Shown piece after piece: positions 8,799 to 17,442 of a stretch of DNA of 64,000 nucleotides. The first letter of the stretch is position 1; every line of letters begins with the position of its first letter. The stretch lies in NCBI RefSeq assembly GCF_025836975.1, contig NZ_CP107548.1:2666001-2730000 (forward strand), in the 5' to 3' direction. The position numbers and the translations under genes were made by a program. The DNA comes from Pollutimonas sp. M17. GTDB lineage: Bacteria; Pseudomonadota; Gammaproteobacteria; Burkholderiales; Burkholderiaceae_B. The notes under the pieces are model-generated. The model was not told the origin of the DNA. It saw only the letters and a list, made by a program, of their open reading frames with translations, and ran no database searches.

Positions 8799-9431
8799 AT
8801 GGCTCTCTCCTCCTCCCAACGCCGTTCCTATTGGCTGAAGACCTTGCACCAATGGCATTGGATGAGCGCGGCGATAAGCCTGGTGAGCCTGGTGCTGTTT
8901 TCGGCAACCGGCTTGACCCTGAACAATGCCGGCTGGATAGAGGCCGCGCCACAGACCATCAACAAGACATTGACACTGCCGCAAGATCTGCTTGCCCTGC
9001 TGAATGCCCCGGCGGGCGGGACAAGGCAAAAGCAGACGCTGGCCGCCCCGGTCGAAGCATGGCTGGACCGCGAGCTCGATATCCGGATCAACGAGCGGCC
9101 TGCGGAGTTCTCGGCCGATGAAGTCTACCTTTCCATGCCGGAACCCGGCGCGGACGCCTGGCTTTCCATCCAGACCGCCAGCGGCGATATCGAGTATGAG
9201 CGCAGCAGCCGCGGCTGGATCGCCTACTTCAACGACCTGCATAAAGGCCGCCATGCCGGGATGGCCTGGAGCTGGTTCATCGACTTTTTCGCGCTCGCAT
9301 GCCTGATCTTCGCCTTGACCGGGCTCTTCCTGGTCAAGCTTGATGCGGGCAACCGCCCCGCCTCATGGCCTCTTCTGAGCTTGGGCATGGTCCTGCCCTT
9401 CGTAATAATCCTTCTGTTCGTCCACGGATGA
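8799..9431 (+). CDS. PepSY-associated transmembrane protein
   Basis: Inner-membrane protein of 210 residues with the PepSY-associated TM architecture. One helix lies near residues 21-42 (MSAAISLVSLVLFSATGLTL), a periplasmic domain of about 100 residues follows, then two C-terminal helices from about residue 160. The family signature FNDLHKGRHAG precedes the second helix, with WSWFIDFFALACL inside it. In related systems such proteins pass electrons across the membrane or to a periplasmic flavoprotein. An ATG at 8751 just after the Fur box is possible but adds 16 residues without homology, so 8799 is preferred. First gene of the Fur-controlled operon; its stop overlaps an ATG (ATGA) of the next frame. 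Confidence 0.88.
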   Translation: MALSSSQRRSYWLKTLHQWHWMSAAISLVSLVLFSATGLTLNNAGWIEAAPQTINKTLTLPQDLLALLNAPAGGTRQKQTLAAPVEAWLDRELDIRINERPAEFSADEVYLSMPEPGADAWLSIQTASGDIEYERSSRGWIAYFNDLHKGRHAGMAWSWFIDFFALACLIFALTGLFLVKLDAGNRPASWPLLSLGMVLPFVIILLFVHG

Positions 9432-9436
9432 CAACC

Positions 9437-9961
9437 ATGAAACACATTCTGAAACCCCTGCTGGCGCTGGCATTGTCCAGCGTCCTGGGCACTCGCGCCC
9501 AAGCCGCCGACATGACGCTCAAGGTCGCCATTCCGCGCATAGACACCGCGGAATACCATCGTCCTTATGTGGCGATCTGGCTGGAGGACGGACAAAAGAA
9601 GATCGTGCAGGACATCGCGATCTGGTATGAACAAGACAAGCCGCAGAATGAAGGTCGGAAATGGCTCAAGGACCTGCGCCAATGGTGGCGCGTAAGCGGC
9701 CGCAACCAGGACCGGCCGGCGGACGGCATCAGTGGCGCAACGCGGCCAGTGGGCACGCAGACCTTGAATCTTCAGGGCCAGGACGAGCGCCTGTCCAGGC
9801 TGCCTCCCGGCGACTACCAGCTGGTCGTGGAAGCGGCGCGCGAGAAAGGCGGCCGCGAACTTGTCCGCCTGCCGCTGGCATGGCCGCCCGCACAGCCCGC
9901 GAGCCATGAAGCCAGCGGAGATCACGAGCTGGGAAAAATCCAAATCAGCCTTACTCCCTGA
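9437..9961 (+). CDS. DUF2271 periplasmic protein with flavinylation motif
   Basis: Exported protein of 174 residues (177 if the ATG at 9428, which overlaps the previous stop as ATGA, is used). The signal peptide HILKPLLALALSSVLGTRAQA is followed by the DUF2271 domain (PYVAIWLED, QDIAIWYEQDKP, WLKDLRQWW). The stretch DGISGATRPVG matches the Dxx(S/T)GA(T/S) consensus at which ApbE attaches FMN through a phosphoester to the threonine (codon 9740-9742). This predicts a covalent-flavin carrier in the periplasm. ApbE is encoded two genes downstream, which supports this. The function as a siderophore-reducing carrier is inference. Confidence 0.88.
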   Translation: MKHILKPLLALALSSVLGTRAQAADMTLKVAIPRIDTAEYHRPYVAIWLEDGQKKIVQDIAIWYEQDKPQNEGRKWLKDLRQWWRVSGRNQDRPADGISGATRPVGTQTLNLQGQDERLSRLPPGDYQLVVEAAREKGGRELVRLPLAWPPAQPASHEASGDHELGKIQISLTP

Positions 9962-10010
9962 CCCCGTTTCCCCGGCACTTCACACCCCCTATCCAACGGA
10001 GCATAGACTC

Positions 10011-10820
10011 ATGATGAAACAGCTTGCCCTGCCTTTGCTGGCTTTCTCCCTGCTGCTTAGCCCCTTTGCCAACGCGCATGATGCATGGATTCTTCCTTCA
10101 GCCACCACCCTGTCCGGAGAAAAGGCCTGGATCACGGTGGATGCCGCAGCGGGTAATGACAAGTTCTACTTCAACCATCGCCCCCTGAATCTGAACGGAT
10201 TGCAGATCGTCAGTCCCCGCGGTGCCAGCCTGAAAGGCGAAAATGTCTTCAGCGGCGAACTGCGCAGCGGCTTTGACCTGCAACTGACCGAAACCGGCAC
10301 GTACCGGATCGCGCTGGTGCGCAGCGGCGTTTCCGCGCAGTGGAAGCAGGACGGTAAGCCCAAGCGGTGGTTCGGACCTTCCGGTGAATTTGCCGGAAAC
10401 GTGCCGCAGGATGCAAGCGGACTGAAAGTGCAGGAGCGCTCCAGCCGGATCGAGACCTTTGTCACCAAGGGCAAGCCCAGCTCCATTTCCGACGTCAAGG
10501 AAGGCATCGGCTTGCTGCCTGTCACCCATCCAAATGATCTGTTCGTCGGCGAGCCTGCGCAATTCATCATGACCGTGGACGGGCGGCCGGCCAAGCAGGC
10601 CAAAGTCCATATCGTGCCCGAAGGCAGCCGCTATCGCGACGAATTGAACGCAATCGAACTGACAGCCGACGACGCGGGCAAGATCGAGGTCACCTGGCCT
10701 CACGCCGGCCGCTACTGGCTGTCCATGGAGGCTTCCGGCCCCGCAACCGACGCCGCGCCCGCCGGAACCCGAAGCCGCCAGATGTCCTACTCGGCCACCC
10801 TGGAAGTCCTTCCCCAGTAA
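10011..10820 (+). CDS. DUF4198 periplasmic protein
   Basis: Exported protein of 269 residues. The signal peptide LALPLLAFSLLLSPFANA is followed by a mature protein beginning HDAWILPS, typical of DUF4198, where the N-terminal histidine could help bind metal. The C-terminal part (AQFIMTVDGRPAKQAKVHIVPEG through GRYWLSMEAS) reads as an immunoglobulin-like beta domain. DUF4198 proteins accompany metal or siderophore uptake systems; a solute- or metal-binding role next to the DUF2271 flavoprotein is inference. A CGGAG ribosome site precedes the ATG at 10011 by nine bases. The previous stop lies 49 bp upstream. Confidence 0.85.
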   Translation: MMKQLALPLLAFSLLLSPFANAHDAWILPSATTLSGEKAWITVDAAAGNDKFYFNHRPLNLNGLQIVSPRGASLKGENVFSGELRSGFDLQLTETGTYRIALVRSGVSAQWKQDGKPKRWFGPSGEFAGNVPQDASGLKVQERSSRIETFVTKGKPSSISDVKEGIGLLPVTHPNDLFVGEPAQFIMTVDGRPAKQAKVHIVPEGSRYRDELNAIELTADDAGKIEVTWPHAGRYWLSMEASGPATDAAPAGTRSRQMSYSATLEVLPQ

Positions 10821-10878
10821 ATGCCGTGAACGCCATTGGAAGCCGGCGTTGCCGGCAGATGTCCGAAAGCCCGGAACA

Positions 10879-11865
10879 GTGATTCCAACCCGCCCTTATC
10901 GAACGCTGAGCGGCCTTACCATGGGCACGACCTGGACCGTCAAGCTGTGCGAGCCGGACGCCATCGCGCCGGAAACGCTCGAGGCGGTCATCCAGGCCGT
11001 GCTTGGGCGCATTACGGAACAGATGAGCACCTGGAAACCCGATAGCGCCATCAGCCTTCTGAATCGGGCGGAACGTGGCTGGTACCGGCTGCCCGATGAA
11101 CTGTTCCACGTGCTGAGCCACGCCCTGGAGCTGGCGCGCGATACCGAAGGCGCCTATGACCCGACACTGGGAAAATTGGCCGGCCTATGGGGCTTCGGCC
11201 CCGCAGGCGCGCTCAACATCCTACCGGGCGCCGGCGATGTGGCCGACGCGATGGCGCAAGCAGGCTGGCGGCGCACCGGAGTGAACGCGCCGCACTGCGC
11301 CATCTGGCAGCCGGGCGGCCTGGAGTTCGATCTGTCCTCGATCGGCAAGGGCTACGGCGTGGACCAGATCGCCGCCGTGCTCGACCGCCACCGGATCGAA
11401 CATTACCTGGTCGAAGTCGGAGGCGAATTGAAAGCCCGGGGAAGCAATGAAGAGCACATGCCGTGGAGTGTGTCCATTGAAGTTCCCGAACCCGCCGATC
11501 TTTCCGAATCGGCGCCCAGGCCGCCTGGCCTGCCAATCTCTCTCGTTGACGGCTCTATCGCCACGTCGGGCGACTATCGCCGCTACTTCGATCACGGCGG
11601 CAAGCGCTACGCCCATACGCTGGATCCGGCAACGGGGCATCCGGTGACGCATCGTCTGGCTTCCGTCAGCGTCCTGGATCCGCAATGCATGGCGGCTGAT
11701 GCGCTTGCCACGGCGCTGTTCAGCATGGGCCCGGTGCAGGGCCCGGAATATGCCCGCCGCCGCGGCATCCCCGCACTGTTCATGCATCGCGATGCCGGCG
11801 ACCTGGCCCTGGAATGGACCGGCGAGTTCGAAGCCCTGGCCGGCGGCAATGCGAACACGCCATGA
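10879..11865 (+). CDS. apbE: ApbE, FAD:protein FMN transferase
   Basis: Transfers FMN from FAD to a threonine of target proteins on the periplasmic side, in a Mg2+-dependent reaction. Family features are present: SGLTMGTTWTVKL at the N-terminus, LSSIGKGYGVDQIA, GGELKARG, and the signature YAHTLDPATGHPVTH. No lipobox or signal peptide is evident, which is unusual for a periplasmic ApbE and leaves location unsettled. The start is uncertain: GTG 10879 was chosen because it retains the whole conserved N-terminus; TTG 10849 and ATG 10921 are alternatives. The likely substrate is the DUF2271 protein. The stop overlaps the next ATG as ATGA. Confidence 0.9.
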   Translation: MIPTRPYRTLSGLTMGTTWTVKLCEPDAIAPETLEAVIQAVLGRITEQMSTWKPDSAISLLNRAERGWYRLPDELFHVLSHALELARDTEGAYDPTLGKLAGLWGFGPAGALNILPGAGDVADAMAQAGWRRTGVNAPHCAIWQPGGLEFDLSSIGKGYGVDQIAAVLDRHRIEHYLVEVGGELKARGSNEEHMPWSVSIEVPEPADLSESAPRPPGLPISLVDGSIATSGDYRRYFDHGGKRYAHTLDPATGHPVTHRLASVSVLDPQCMAADALATALFSMGPVQGPEYARRRGIPALFMHRDAGDLALEWTGEFEALAGGNANTP

Positions 11866-13184
11866 ATCCATCGAACTTGAATCTCTTCCTTGCGGCCGTC
11901 ATGGTCTGCGCCTGGCTCGGGCTGGTTTGGAAAACCGTGAGGCAGTCGCGATCCGCGCGCATTCGGCCGAGGCCGGAAGAAGGTCGGATCGTGGTGGCCT
12001 ATGCCAGCCAGACCGGAACGGCCAGGGAGATCGCCGAGCGCACGGTGGCTGCCCTGGGCCGGGAACGCGCCGCCCTGTTGCCCATGTCGCAGCTCAGCCC
12101 TCGCCAGCTGCTCGACTATGGCTGCGTGGTGTTCGTGGTCAGCACCTACGGGGAAGGAGATCCGCCTGATCCCGCTCAGAGTTTCTACCGGCAGGCCTGC
12201 GCGTCCGACGCGCTCCGCCTGGACCACCTCGAGACGGCGGTGCTGGCCCTGGGGGACAGCGGCTACCGCCATTATTGCGGCTTTGGCCAGGCATTGGGAA
12301 GCTGGCTCGAGCGGCGCGGCGCCACCCTGCTCTTCCGGCCGGTACTGGCGGACAAATGCGATCCGGCCGCCTTGCGTTCCTGGAGCGACTCCCTGGATCG
12401 GCACTTCCAGACGGTGTCAGACGTGGAGAGGCACTATGCGGATTGGCGACTGGCCGCACGGCGGCATATCAACCCCGGCAGCATGGGCGGCGCGTGCTAC
12501 GAACTGAGCTTCGTGCCCGCAGGCGGAGTCCCGCCGGTCTGGCAGGCCGGCGACATCGCCGAAGTTGCCATCGGCCCATACGGCCTGCACAGGGAATATT
12601 CGATCGCCTCCATCCCCGCCGAGGGCAGCCTGAAGCTGCTGCTGCGGCAGCGCCGCGACGCCGATGGCCGCATCGGCATAGGCAGCCGCTGGCTGACGGA
12701 AGAACTCGAGCCTGGCGGGATCGCACAGGTGCACATACGTGAGAATGCCTCGTTCCATGCCCCCGCCCGAGCCTTGCCCGCCATTCTGATCGGCAACGGC
12801 ACCGGCATCGCGGGCCTGCGCAGCTTGCTGAAGTTCCGCCTTGAACAGGGCCATCATGAAAACTGGCTGATATTCGGCGAGCGGCAACGCGCTTGCGATT
12901 TCCACTATGAGGATGAGCTGGAAGCCTGGCTGGCGCAAGAACGGCTGGCCCGTCTGGACCTGGCTTTTTCCCGCGACCAGGCGTCCAGACGCTACGTTCA
13001 TCATATCCTGGCGGAGGCCCAGACGGCCATCAGGGAATGGGTGGCGCGGGGCGCGCTCATCTATGTGTGCGGCAGCAAGAACGGCATGGCAGGCGATGTG
13101 GACGGAGCCCTGAAGGAAATACTCGGCCAGCAGGCTTATGCCGGCCTGCTCGAACGGCAGGGCTATCGGCGGGACGTATACTGA
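11862..13184 (+). CDS. Membrane-anchored sulfite-reductase-type flavoprotein (flavodoxin + FNR domains)
   Basis: Diflavin reductase of 440 residues. One N-terminal membrane helix (residues about 6-25) anchors it. A flavodoxin-like FMN domain (VVAYASQTGTAREIAE, VSTYGEGDPPD, LALGDSGYRHYCGFG) is followed by an FAD/NADPH reductase module (REYSIAS for FAD, AILIGNGTGIAGLRSLL for NADPH, IYVCGSKNGMAGDV near the end). It would draw electrons from cytosolic NADPH and deliver them to the membrane partner, here probably the PepSY-type protein, and on to the flavinylated DUF2271 carrier. Similar proteins lie beside PiuA-type receptors in Pseudomonas. It is translationally coupled to apbE (ATGA). Confidence 0.9.
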   Translation: MNPSNLNLFLAAVMVCAWLGLVWKTVRQSRSARIRPRPEEGRIVVAYASQTGTAREIAERTVAALGRERAALLPMSQLSPRQLLDYGCVVFVVSTYGEGDPPDPAQSFYRQACASDALRLDHLETAVLALGDSGYRHYCGFGQALGSWLERRGATLLFRPVLADKCDPAALRSWSDSLDRHFQTVSDVERHYADWRLAARRHINPGSMGGACYELSFVPAGGVPPVWQAGDIAEVAIGPYGLHREYSIASIPAEGSLKLLLRQRRDADGRIGIGSRWLTEELEPGGIAQVHIRENASFHAPARALPAILIGNGTGIAGLRSLLKFRLEQGHHENWLIFGERQRACDFHYEDELEAWLAQERLARLDLAFSRDQASRRYVHHILAEAQTAIREWVARGALIYVCGSKNGMAGDVDGALKEILGQQAYAGLLERQGYRRDVY

Positions 13185-13204
13185 AATCCGACGGATCAGG
13201 CATT

Positions 13205-13232
13205 GAAAACGCCCCCGGGCGGGGGCGTTTTC
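13205..13232. terminator. Bidirectional terminator of iron operon and pnp
   Basis: A perfect 12-bp inverted repeat, GAAAACGCCCCC / GGGGGCGTTTTC with loop GGGC, lies between the convergent flavoreductase gene and pnp. A/T arms give short U-tracts on both strands. Confidence 0.85.
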
Positions 13233-13316
13233 GGTACTGCTTTGTCTTGGCCCGGATGCTCGAAAGCACTCGGAGCCCGTAAAAGCGGCCGCCGGGGCCG
13301 CCTTCCAGCCTTGCTG

Positions 13317-15464
13317 TTATGCCTCGGGCTGTGCCACGGGCGCTTGCGGGCCGCCCTGGGCTTCGATGCCGCCGATGGCCTTCATGGACAAGCGCAAACG
13401 GCCCTTGTCGTCGGCTTCGATGACCTTGATGCGAACCATCTGACCCACCTTCAACACGTCGTTGATGTTGGCGATGCGGTAGTTGGCGATCTCGGAAATA
13501 TGCAGCAAGCCGTCGCGGCCGGGCAAGACCTGGACGATGGCGCCGAAATCCAGCAGGCGCAGCACGGGGCCTTCGTACTCCTGGCCCACTTCCACGTCGG
13601 CCGTCAATTCCTTGATGCGGCGCTCGGCTTCGCGGGCCTTGTCCAGGTCGGCGCTGGAAATGGTGATGGTGCCGTCGTCGCCGATGTCGATCTGCGTGCC
13701 GGTTTCCTCGGTCAGCGCACGGATGGTGGCGCCACCCTTGCCGATGACGTCGCGGATCTTCTCGGGATTGATCTTGACGCTGAGCATGCGCGGCGCGAAC
13801 TCGGACAGTTCAGTGCGCGAACCCTCGATGGCTTCCTTCATCTTGCCCAGGATGTGCAAGCGGCCTTCCTTGGCCTGAGCCAGGGCGACCTGCATGATTT
13901 CCTTGGTGATGCCCTGGATCTTGATATCCATTTGCAAGGCGGTGATGCCCTGCACGGTGCCGGCCACCTTGAAGTCCATGTCGCCCAGGTGATCTTCGTC
14001 GCCCAGGATGTCGGTAAGGACCGCGAACTTGCCGCCGTCCTTGATCAGGCCCATGGCGACACCGGCCACGTGATCCTTGACGGGCACGCCGGCGTCCATC
14101 ATGGCCAGCGAGCCGCCGCACACGGATGCCATGGAGGACGAACCGTTGGATTCGGTGATTTCCGACACGACGCGTATGGTGTACTGGAAGTCCTGCGCTT
14201 CGGGCAGGGACGAAATCAGTGCGCGCTTGGCAAGGCGGCCGTGGCCGATTTCACGGCGCTTGGGCGAACCGAAGCGGCCGGTTTCACCGGTGGCGAACGG
14301 CGGGAAGTTGTAATGCAGCATGAAGCGGTCGCGATGCTCGCCCATGATGGAGTCGATGATCTGCTCGTCCTGCTTGGTGCCCAGGGTGGCCACGACCAGG
14401 GCCTGGGTTTCGCCGCGCGTGAACAGGGCGCTGCCGTGAGCGCGGGGCAATACGCCCAGGCTGACGCTGATGGGGCGCACGGTGCGCGTGTCGCGGCCGT
14501 CGATGCGGGGTTCGCCATTCAGGATCTGGCCGCGGACGATCTTGGCTTCCAGGTCGAACAGCATGTTTTCGACTTCGACGCTGTCAGGAGCGGCCTCGCC
14601 CTTGGCGGCGGCATGCTCGGCCAGCTTTTCCTTGACGCTGGCATAGGCTTCGCGCAGCTTGGCGGTGCGGGCCTGCTTTTCACGGATCTGATAGGCGGCC
14701 TGCAGGCTTTCCTGGGCGGCGGACGCCACGGCGGTTGCCAGCGCTTCGTTCTTGGCTGCGGGCTGCCAGTCCCATTCGGGCTTGCCGGCTTCGGCGACCA
14801 GATCGTGGATGGCGTTGATGGCGGCCTGCATCTGCTCGTGGCCGAACACGACACCACCCAGCATGACCTCTTCGGACAGGTTCTGGGCTTCGGATTCGAC
14901 CATCAGCACGGCGGCTTCGGTGCCGGCGACGACCAGGTCCATCTGCGAGGCCTTGATCTGGCTGGAGGTGGGGTTAAGCACATACTGGCCGTCGATGTAG
15001 CCCACCCGCGCGGCGCCGATGGGGCCGTCGAAGGGGATGCCCGAGATGGCCAGCGCGGCCGAAGCGCCGATCATGGCGGCGATATCGGGATCGATTTCAG
15101 GATTGACCGAAACCGTATGCAGGATGACCTGGACTTCGTTGTAGAAGCCTTCCGGGAACAAAGGACGCAATGGGCGATCGATCAGGCGCGAGGTCAGGAT
15201 TTCCTTTTCCGAAGGACGGCCTTCGCGCTTGAAGAAGCCGCCGGGAATGCGGCCGGCGGCATAGGTTTTTTCTACGTAATCGACGGTCAGCGGGAAGAAA
15301 TCCTGGCCGGGCTTGGCGGTCTTGGCCCCGACGACGGTCGCCAGGACAACGGTATCGTCGATCGAAACCAGTACGGCGCCGGAGGCCTGGCGAGCAATCT
15401 CGCCGGTTTCCAGGACCACCGTGTGCTGACCGTACTGAAACGACTTGCTCACTTTATTAAACAT
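13317..15464 (-). CDS. pnp: Polynucleotide phosphorylase
   Basis: Trimeric 3'-5' exoribonuclease of the degradosome, 715 residues. Domain order is complete: first RNase PH domain (residues about 10-220, with [20 protein letters not shown]-type core), helical linker, second RNase PH domain (residues about 310-540, [29 protein letters not shown]), KH domain ([15 protein letters not shown] near 560) and S1 domain ([20 protein letters not shown] to about 690). An AAGGAT ribosome site precedes the ATG. It follows rpsO in the standard order. Confidence 0.98.
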   Translation of the reverse strand: MFNKVSKSFQYGQHTVVLETGEIARQASGAVLVSIDDTVVLATVVGAKTAKPGQDFFPLTVDYVEKTYAAGRIPGGFFKREGRPSEKEILTSRLIDRPLRPLFPEGFYNEVQVILHTVSVNPEIDPDIAAMIGASAALAISGIPFDGPIGAARVGYIDGQYVLNPTSSQIKASQMDLVVAGTEAAVLMVESEAQNLSEEVMLGGVVFGHEQMQAAINAIHDLVAEAGKPEWDWQPAAKNEALATAVASAAQESLQAAYQIREKQARTAKLREAYASVKEKLAEHAAAKGEAAPDSVEVENMLFDLEAKIVRGQILNGEPRIDGRDTRTVRPISVSLGVLPRAHGSALFTRGETQALVVATLGTKQDEQIIDSIMGEHRDRFMLHYNFPPFATGETGRFGSPKRREIGHGRLAKRALISSLPEAQDFQYTIRVVSEITESNGSSSMASVCGGSLAMMDAGVPVKDHVAGVAMGLIKDGGKFAVLTDILGDEDHLGDMDFKVAGTVQGITALQMDIKIQGITKEIMQVALAQAKEGRLHILGKMKEAIEGSRTELSEFAPRMLSVKINPEKIRDVIGKGGATIRALTEETGTQIDIGDDGTITISSADLDKAREAERRIKELTADVEVGQEYEGPVLRLLDFGAIVQVLPGRDGLLHISEIANYRIANINDVLKVGQMVRIKVIEADDKGRLRLSMKAIGGIEAQGGPQAPVAQPEA

Positions 15465-15481
15465 TACGGAATATCCTTACA

Positions 15482-15529
15482 ATAAAAAAAACCGTGTACA
15501 CCGCGATTCTGGTCGCAGTGTGCACGGTT
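15482..15529 (-). terminator. Hairpin with U-tract between rpsO and pnp
   Basis: On the minus strand, AACCGTGCAC...GTACACGGTT forms a long stem followed by eight T residues. This resembles the partial terminator and processing hairpin found between rpsO and pnp in enterobacteria, and would reduce but not abolish read-through into pnp. Confidence 0.8.
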
Positions 15530-15555
15530 GCATCGTGGGGAGCCAGCCCCGGGTA

Positions 15556-15825
15556 TCACTTACGCAGACCGAGCTTTTCGATGAGCGAGCGGTACGAATC
15601 GGGATTGCGGCCCTTCAGGTAATCGAGCAGTTTGCGGCGACGGCTCACCATGCGCAGCAGGCCACGACGCGAGTGGTGGTCTTTCATGTGCGCCTTGAAG
15701 TGACCGGTAAGCTCATTGATGCGTGCCGTAAGCAACGCCACCTGGACTTCGGGGGAGCCGGTATCGCCTTGCGCACGTTGGTATTGTGCAACGATGTCGG
15801 ATTTTTTGATGTCAGCAACAGACAT
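15556..15825 (-). CDS. rpsO: 30S ribosomal protein S15
   Basis: Primary 16S rRNA-binding protein of the small-subunit platform, 89 residues, the usual length. Conserved elements include [24 protein letters not shown], the [20 protein letters not shown] block and the C-terminal [12 protein letters not shown]. The ribosome site AAAGAGG precedes the ATG by eight bases, and a 9-bp hairpin lies in the leader at 15846-15869. Confidence 0.98.
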   Translation of the reverse strand: MSVADIKKSDIVAQYQRAQGDTGSPEVQVALLTARINELTGHFKAHMKDHHSRRGLLRMVSRRRKLLDYLKGRNPDSYRSLIEKLGLRK

Positions 15826-15845
15826 TATTCAGCCTCTTTAACAAG

Positions 15846-15869
15846 CGTCAGGGCCGAGGTGCCCTGACG
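15846..15869 (-). promoter_or_regulatory. rpsO leader hairpin (candidate S15 autoregulatory element)
   Basis: A perfect 9-bp stem CGTCAGGGC / GCCCTGACG with a six-base loop lies 20 bases upstream of the rpsO start codon. On the transcript the loop reads ACCUCG, whose CCUC can pair with the GAGG of the rpsO ribosome site (15833-15836). S15 is known to control its own translation through leader structure; whether this hairpin does so is inference. Confidence 0.5.
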
Positions 15870-15996
15870 TGCAGTGATTAACAAATTACAATCGAATAAA
15901 GCATTTGCTTTGGGCGCAAATTCAAGCTTTTGGCAAGATGCGCGTCGATGCGCGGCCCAAAGAAGTCAGCATTATACCGGAAAAAGGCCTACCGCC

Positions 15997-16521
15997 ATGA
16001 ATACCGTCACCGCAGTACATTACGCAAAGCTGATCGGCGCCGCCACCGGACTTGTTTTTCTGGCAGCGTGCGCGAACATGGCCAACACGCCGCCCGGAAC
16101 GCCCCTGGCCCAGGTCGAAGCCGAATATGGGCGGCCCGGCTTTTCCTGCCCCGCCGAAGGCGGCGGCCAGCGTTTCATCTGGAGCCAGCAGCCCTATGGG
16201 CAATATGCCTGGGGAACCAACGTCGACAGCGCGGGCAATACCGACAGCATCGAGCCCTTGCTGACCGACAAGCACTTCAGCCTGCTGTCTTCGGGCACCT
16301 GGACGCCCGAGCGGGTACGCTGCGAGTTCGGACCGCCCGCCGAAATCAGCACGGTGGGGCTGCCCTCATCCACGCAAATCGTCTGGAGCTACCGCTATCG
16401 GCAAGCCGGCGCCTGGAATTCGCTTATGCATGTGTACTTTGGCTCGGACGGGGAAAAGGTCACCCGCTTCCATCCGGGCCCCGACCCCATGTACGACCGC
16501 GACAGCGATTGGTTTTTTTGA
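15997..16521 (+). CDS. Putative lipoprotein with two BamE/SmpA-like units
   Basis: Lipoprotein of 174 residues. The signal peptide ends in the lipobox LAAC with the lipidated cysteine at residue 25. The mature part seems to hold two similar halves: GTPLAQVEAEYGRP...RFIWSQQPYGQYAWG and GTWTPERVRCEFGPP...IVWSYRYRQAGAWN, each resembling the helix plus Gly-Pro plus beta-strand pattern of BamE/SmpA lipoproteins. The second half ends with MHVYFGSDGEKVTRFHPGPDP, like the BamE strand that reads out a value after a G-P turn. A role in the envelope is likely but undefined. The ATG at 15997 is chosen because it opens the signal peptide; the longer frame from 15874 is not credible. Confidence 0.82.
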   Translation: MNTVTAVHYAKLIGAATGLVFLAACANMANTPPGTPLAQVEAEYGRPGFSCPAEGGGQRFIWSQQPYGQYAWGTNVDSAGNTDSIEPLLTDKHFSLLSSGTWTPERVRCEFGPPAEISTVGLPSSTQIVWSYRYRQAGAWNSLMHVYFGSDGEKVTRFHPGPDPMYDRDSDWFF

Positions 16522-16549
16522 CGCGGAACGGCAAGGCCGGTAGGCCCGC

Positions 16550-17437
16550 TTACTGATCGGGCTTGTTCGGCGGCGAATCGTGCCTGTCGGTTTGCCCGCC
16601 CAGCTCGGGAGACTGGAAGGTGTGGGTGGCGCTGAACGAGTGCTCCGCAGCGGCCGCGGCGTCGTCGGTCGTGCCGCTGACGCCCTCATGCCGCATGCGG
16701 TTCAGCTGGCGGGCACGGCGCCAGCGCCACAGCATGATGAACCAGCCCGACAGGCCATAAACCACGAACAGGCCGAACAGCACGATGGGCGGATCGCTGG
16801 AGACGAACACGAATCCGGCGACGACCAGCAAAATGACCCAGAACGGCACGCTGCGCCCCAGGGCGAAGGTTTTTCCGCTGTAGAACGGCGCATTGGTGAC
16901 CATGGCGATGCCCGCGTACACGGTGAACACGAAGGCCACCCAGGCGATCGTGTGGCTTTCCAGCAGCAGCTTGTTGTCGACCGCCAGCCAGACGAAGCCG
17001 GCCACCAGGGCCGCCGCGGCCGGGCTGGGCAGGCCCTGGAAGAAACGCTTGTCGACCACGCCGATGTTGGTGTTGAAACGCGCCAGGCGCAATGCCGCGC
17101 CCACCACATAGATGAAGGCGGCCAGCCAGCCCCAACGGCCCAGTCCCTGCAAGGTCCATTCGTACATGACCAGCGCCGGCGCGATGCCGAACGAGGCCAT
17201 GTCGGACAGTGAATCGTATTGCTCGCCGAACGCCGACTGGGTGTTGGTCAGGCGGGCGACCCGCCCGTCCATGCCGTCGAAGATCATGGCCACGAAAATG
17301 GCGATGGCTGCGACGTCGAAACGCCCGTTCATTGCCTGCACGACGGCATAGAAGCCTGAAAACAGATTGGCGGTGGTGAATGCGTTTGGCAGCAGGTAGA
17401 TGCTGCGCCGTCGATGGGATTCGTCGGAATTTGGCAT
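16550..17437 (-). CDS. pssA: CDP-diacylglycerol--serine O-phosphatidyltransferase
   Basis: Integral membrane enzyme of 295 residues that makes phosphatidylserine from CDP-diacylglycerol and serine. The CDP-alcohol phosphotransferase motif DG(x)2AR(x)8G(x)3D(x)3D is present as MDGRVARLTNTQSAFGEQYD followed by SLSDMASFG. About eight hydrophobic segments follow, then a basic, variable C-terminal tail. The gene starts 5 bp after the psd stop, so the two steps of phosphatidylethanolamine synthesis are one operon. Confidence 0.95.
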   Translation of the reverse strand: MPNSDESHRRRSIYLLPNAFTTANLFSGFYAVVQAMNGRFDVAAIAIFVAMIFDGMDGRVARLTNTQSAFGEQYDSLSDMASFGIAPALVMYEWTLQGLGRWGWLAAFIYVVGAALRLARFNTNIGVVDKRFFQGLPSPAAAALVAGFVWLAVDNKLLLESHTIAWVAFVFTVYAGIAMVTNAPFYSGKTFALGRSVPFWVILLVVAGFVFVSSDPPIVLFGLFVVYGLSGWFIMLWRWRRARQLNRMRHEGVSGTTDDAAAAAEHSFSATHTFQSPELGGQTDRHDSPPNKPDQ

Positions 17438-17442
17438 GGCTG

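Noticed and set aside
8751-8799. Alternative ATG for the PepSY-type gene just after the Fur box
   Set aside because: It would place the start within a few bases of the operator and adds 16 residues without homology or a ribosome site.
13203-15485. Very long open frame on the plus strand opposite pnp
   Set aside because: It is the antisense of a fully conserved pnp gene; high GC content keeps the opposite frame open. Gly/Asp/Leu-rich composition and no recognisable domain.
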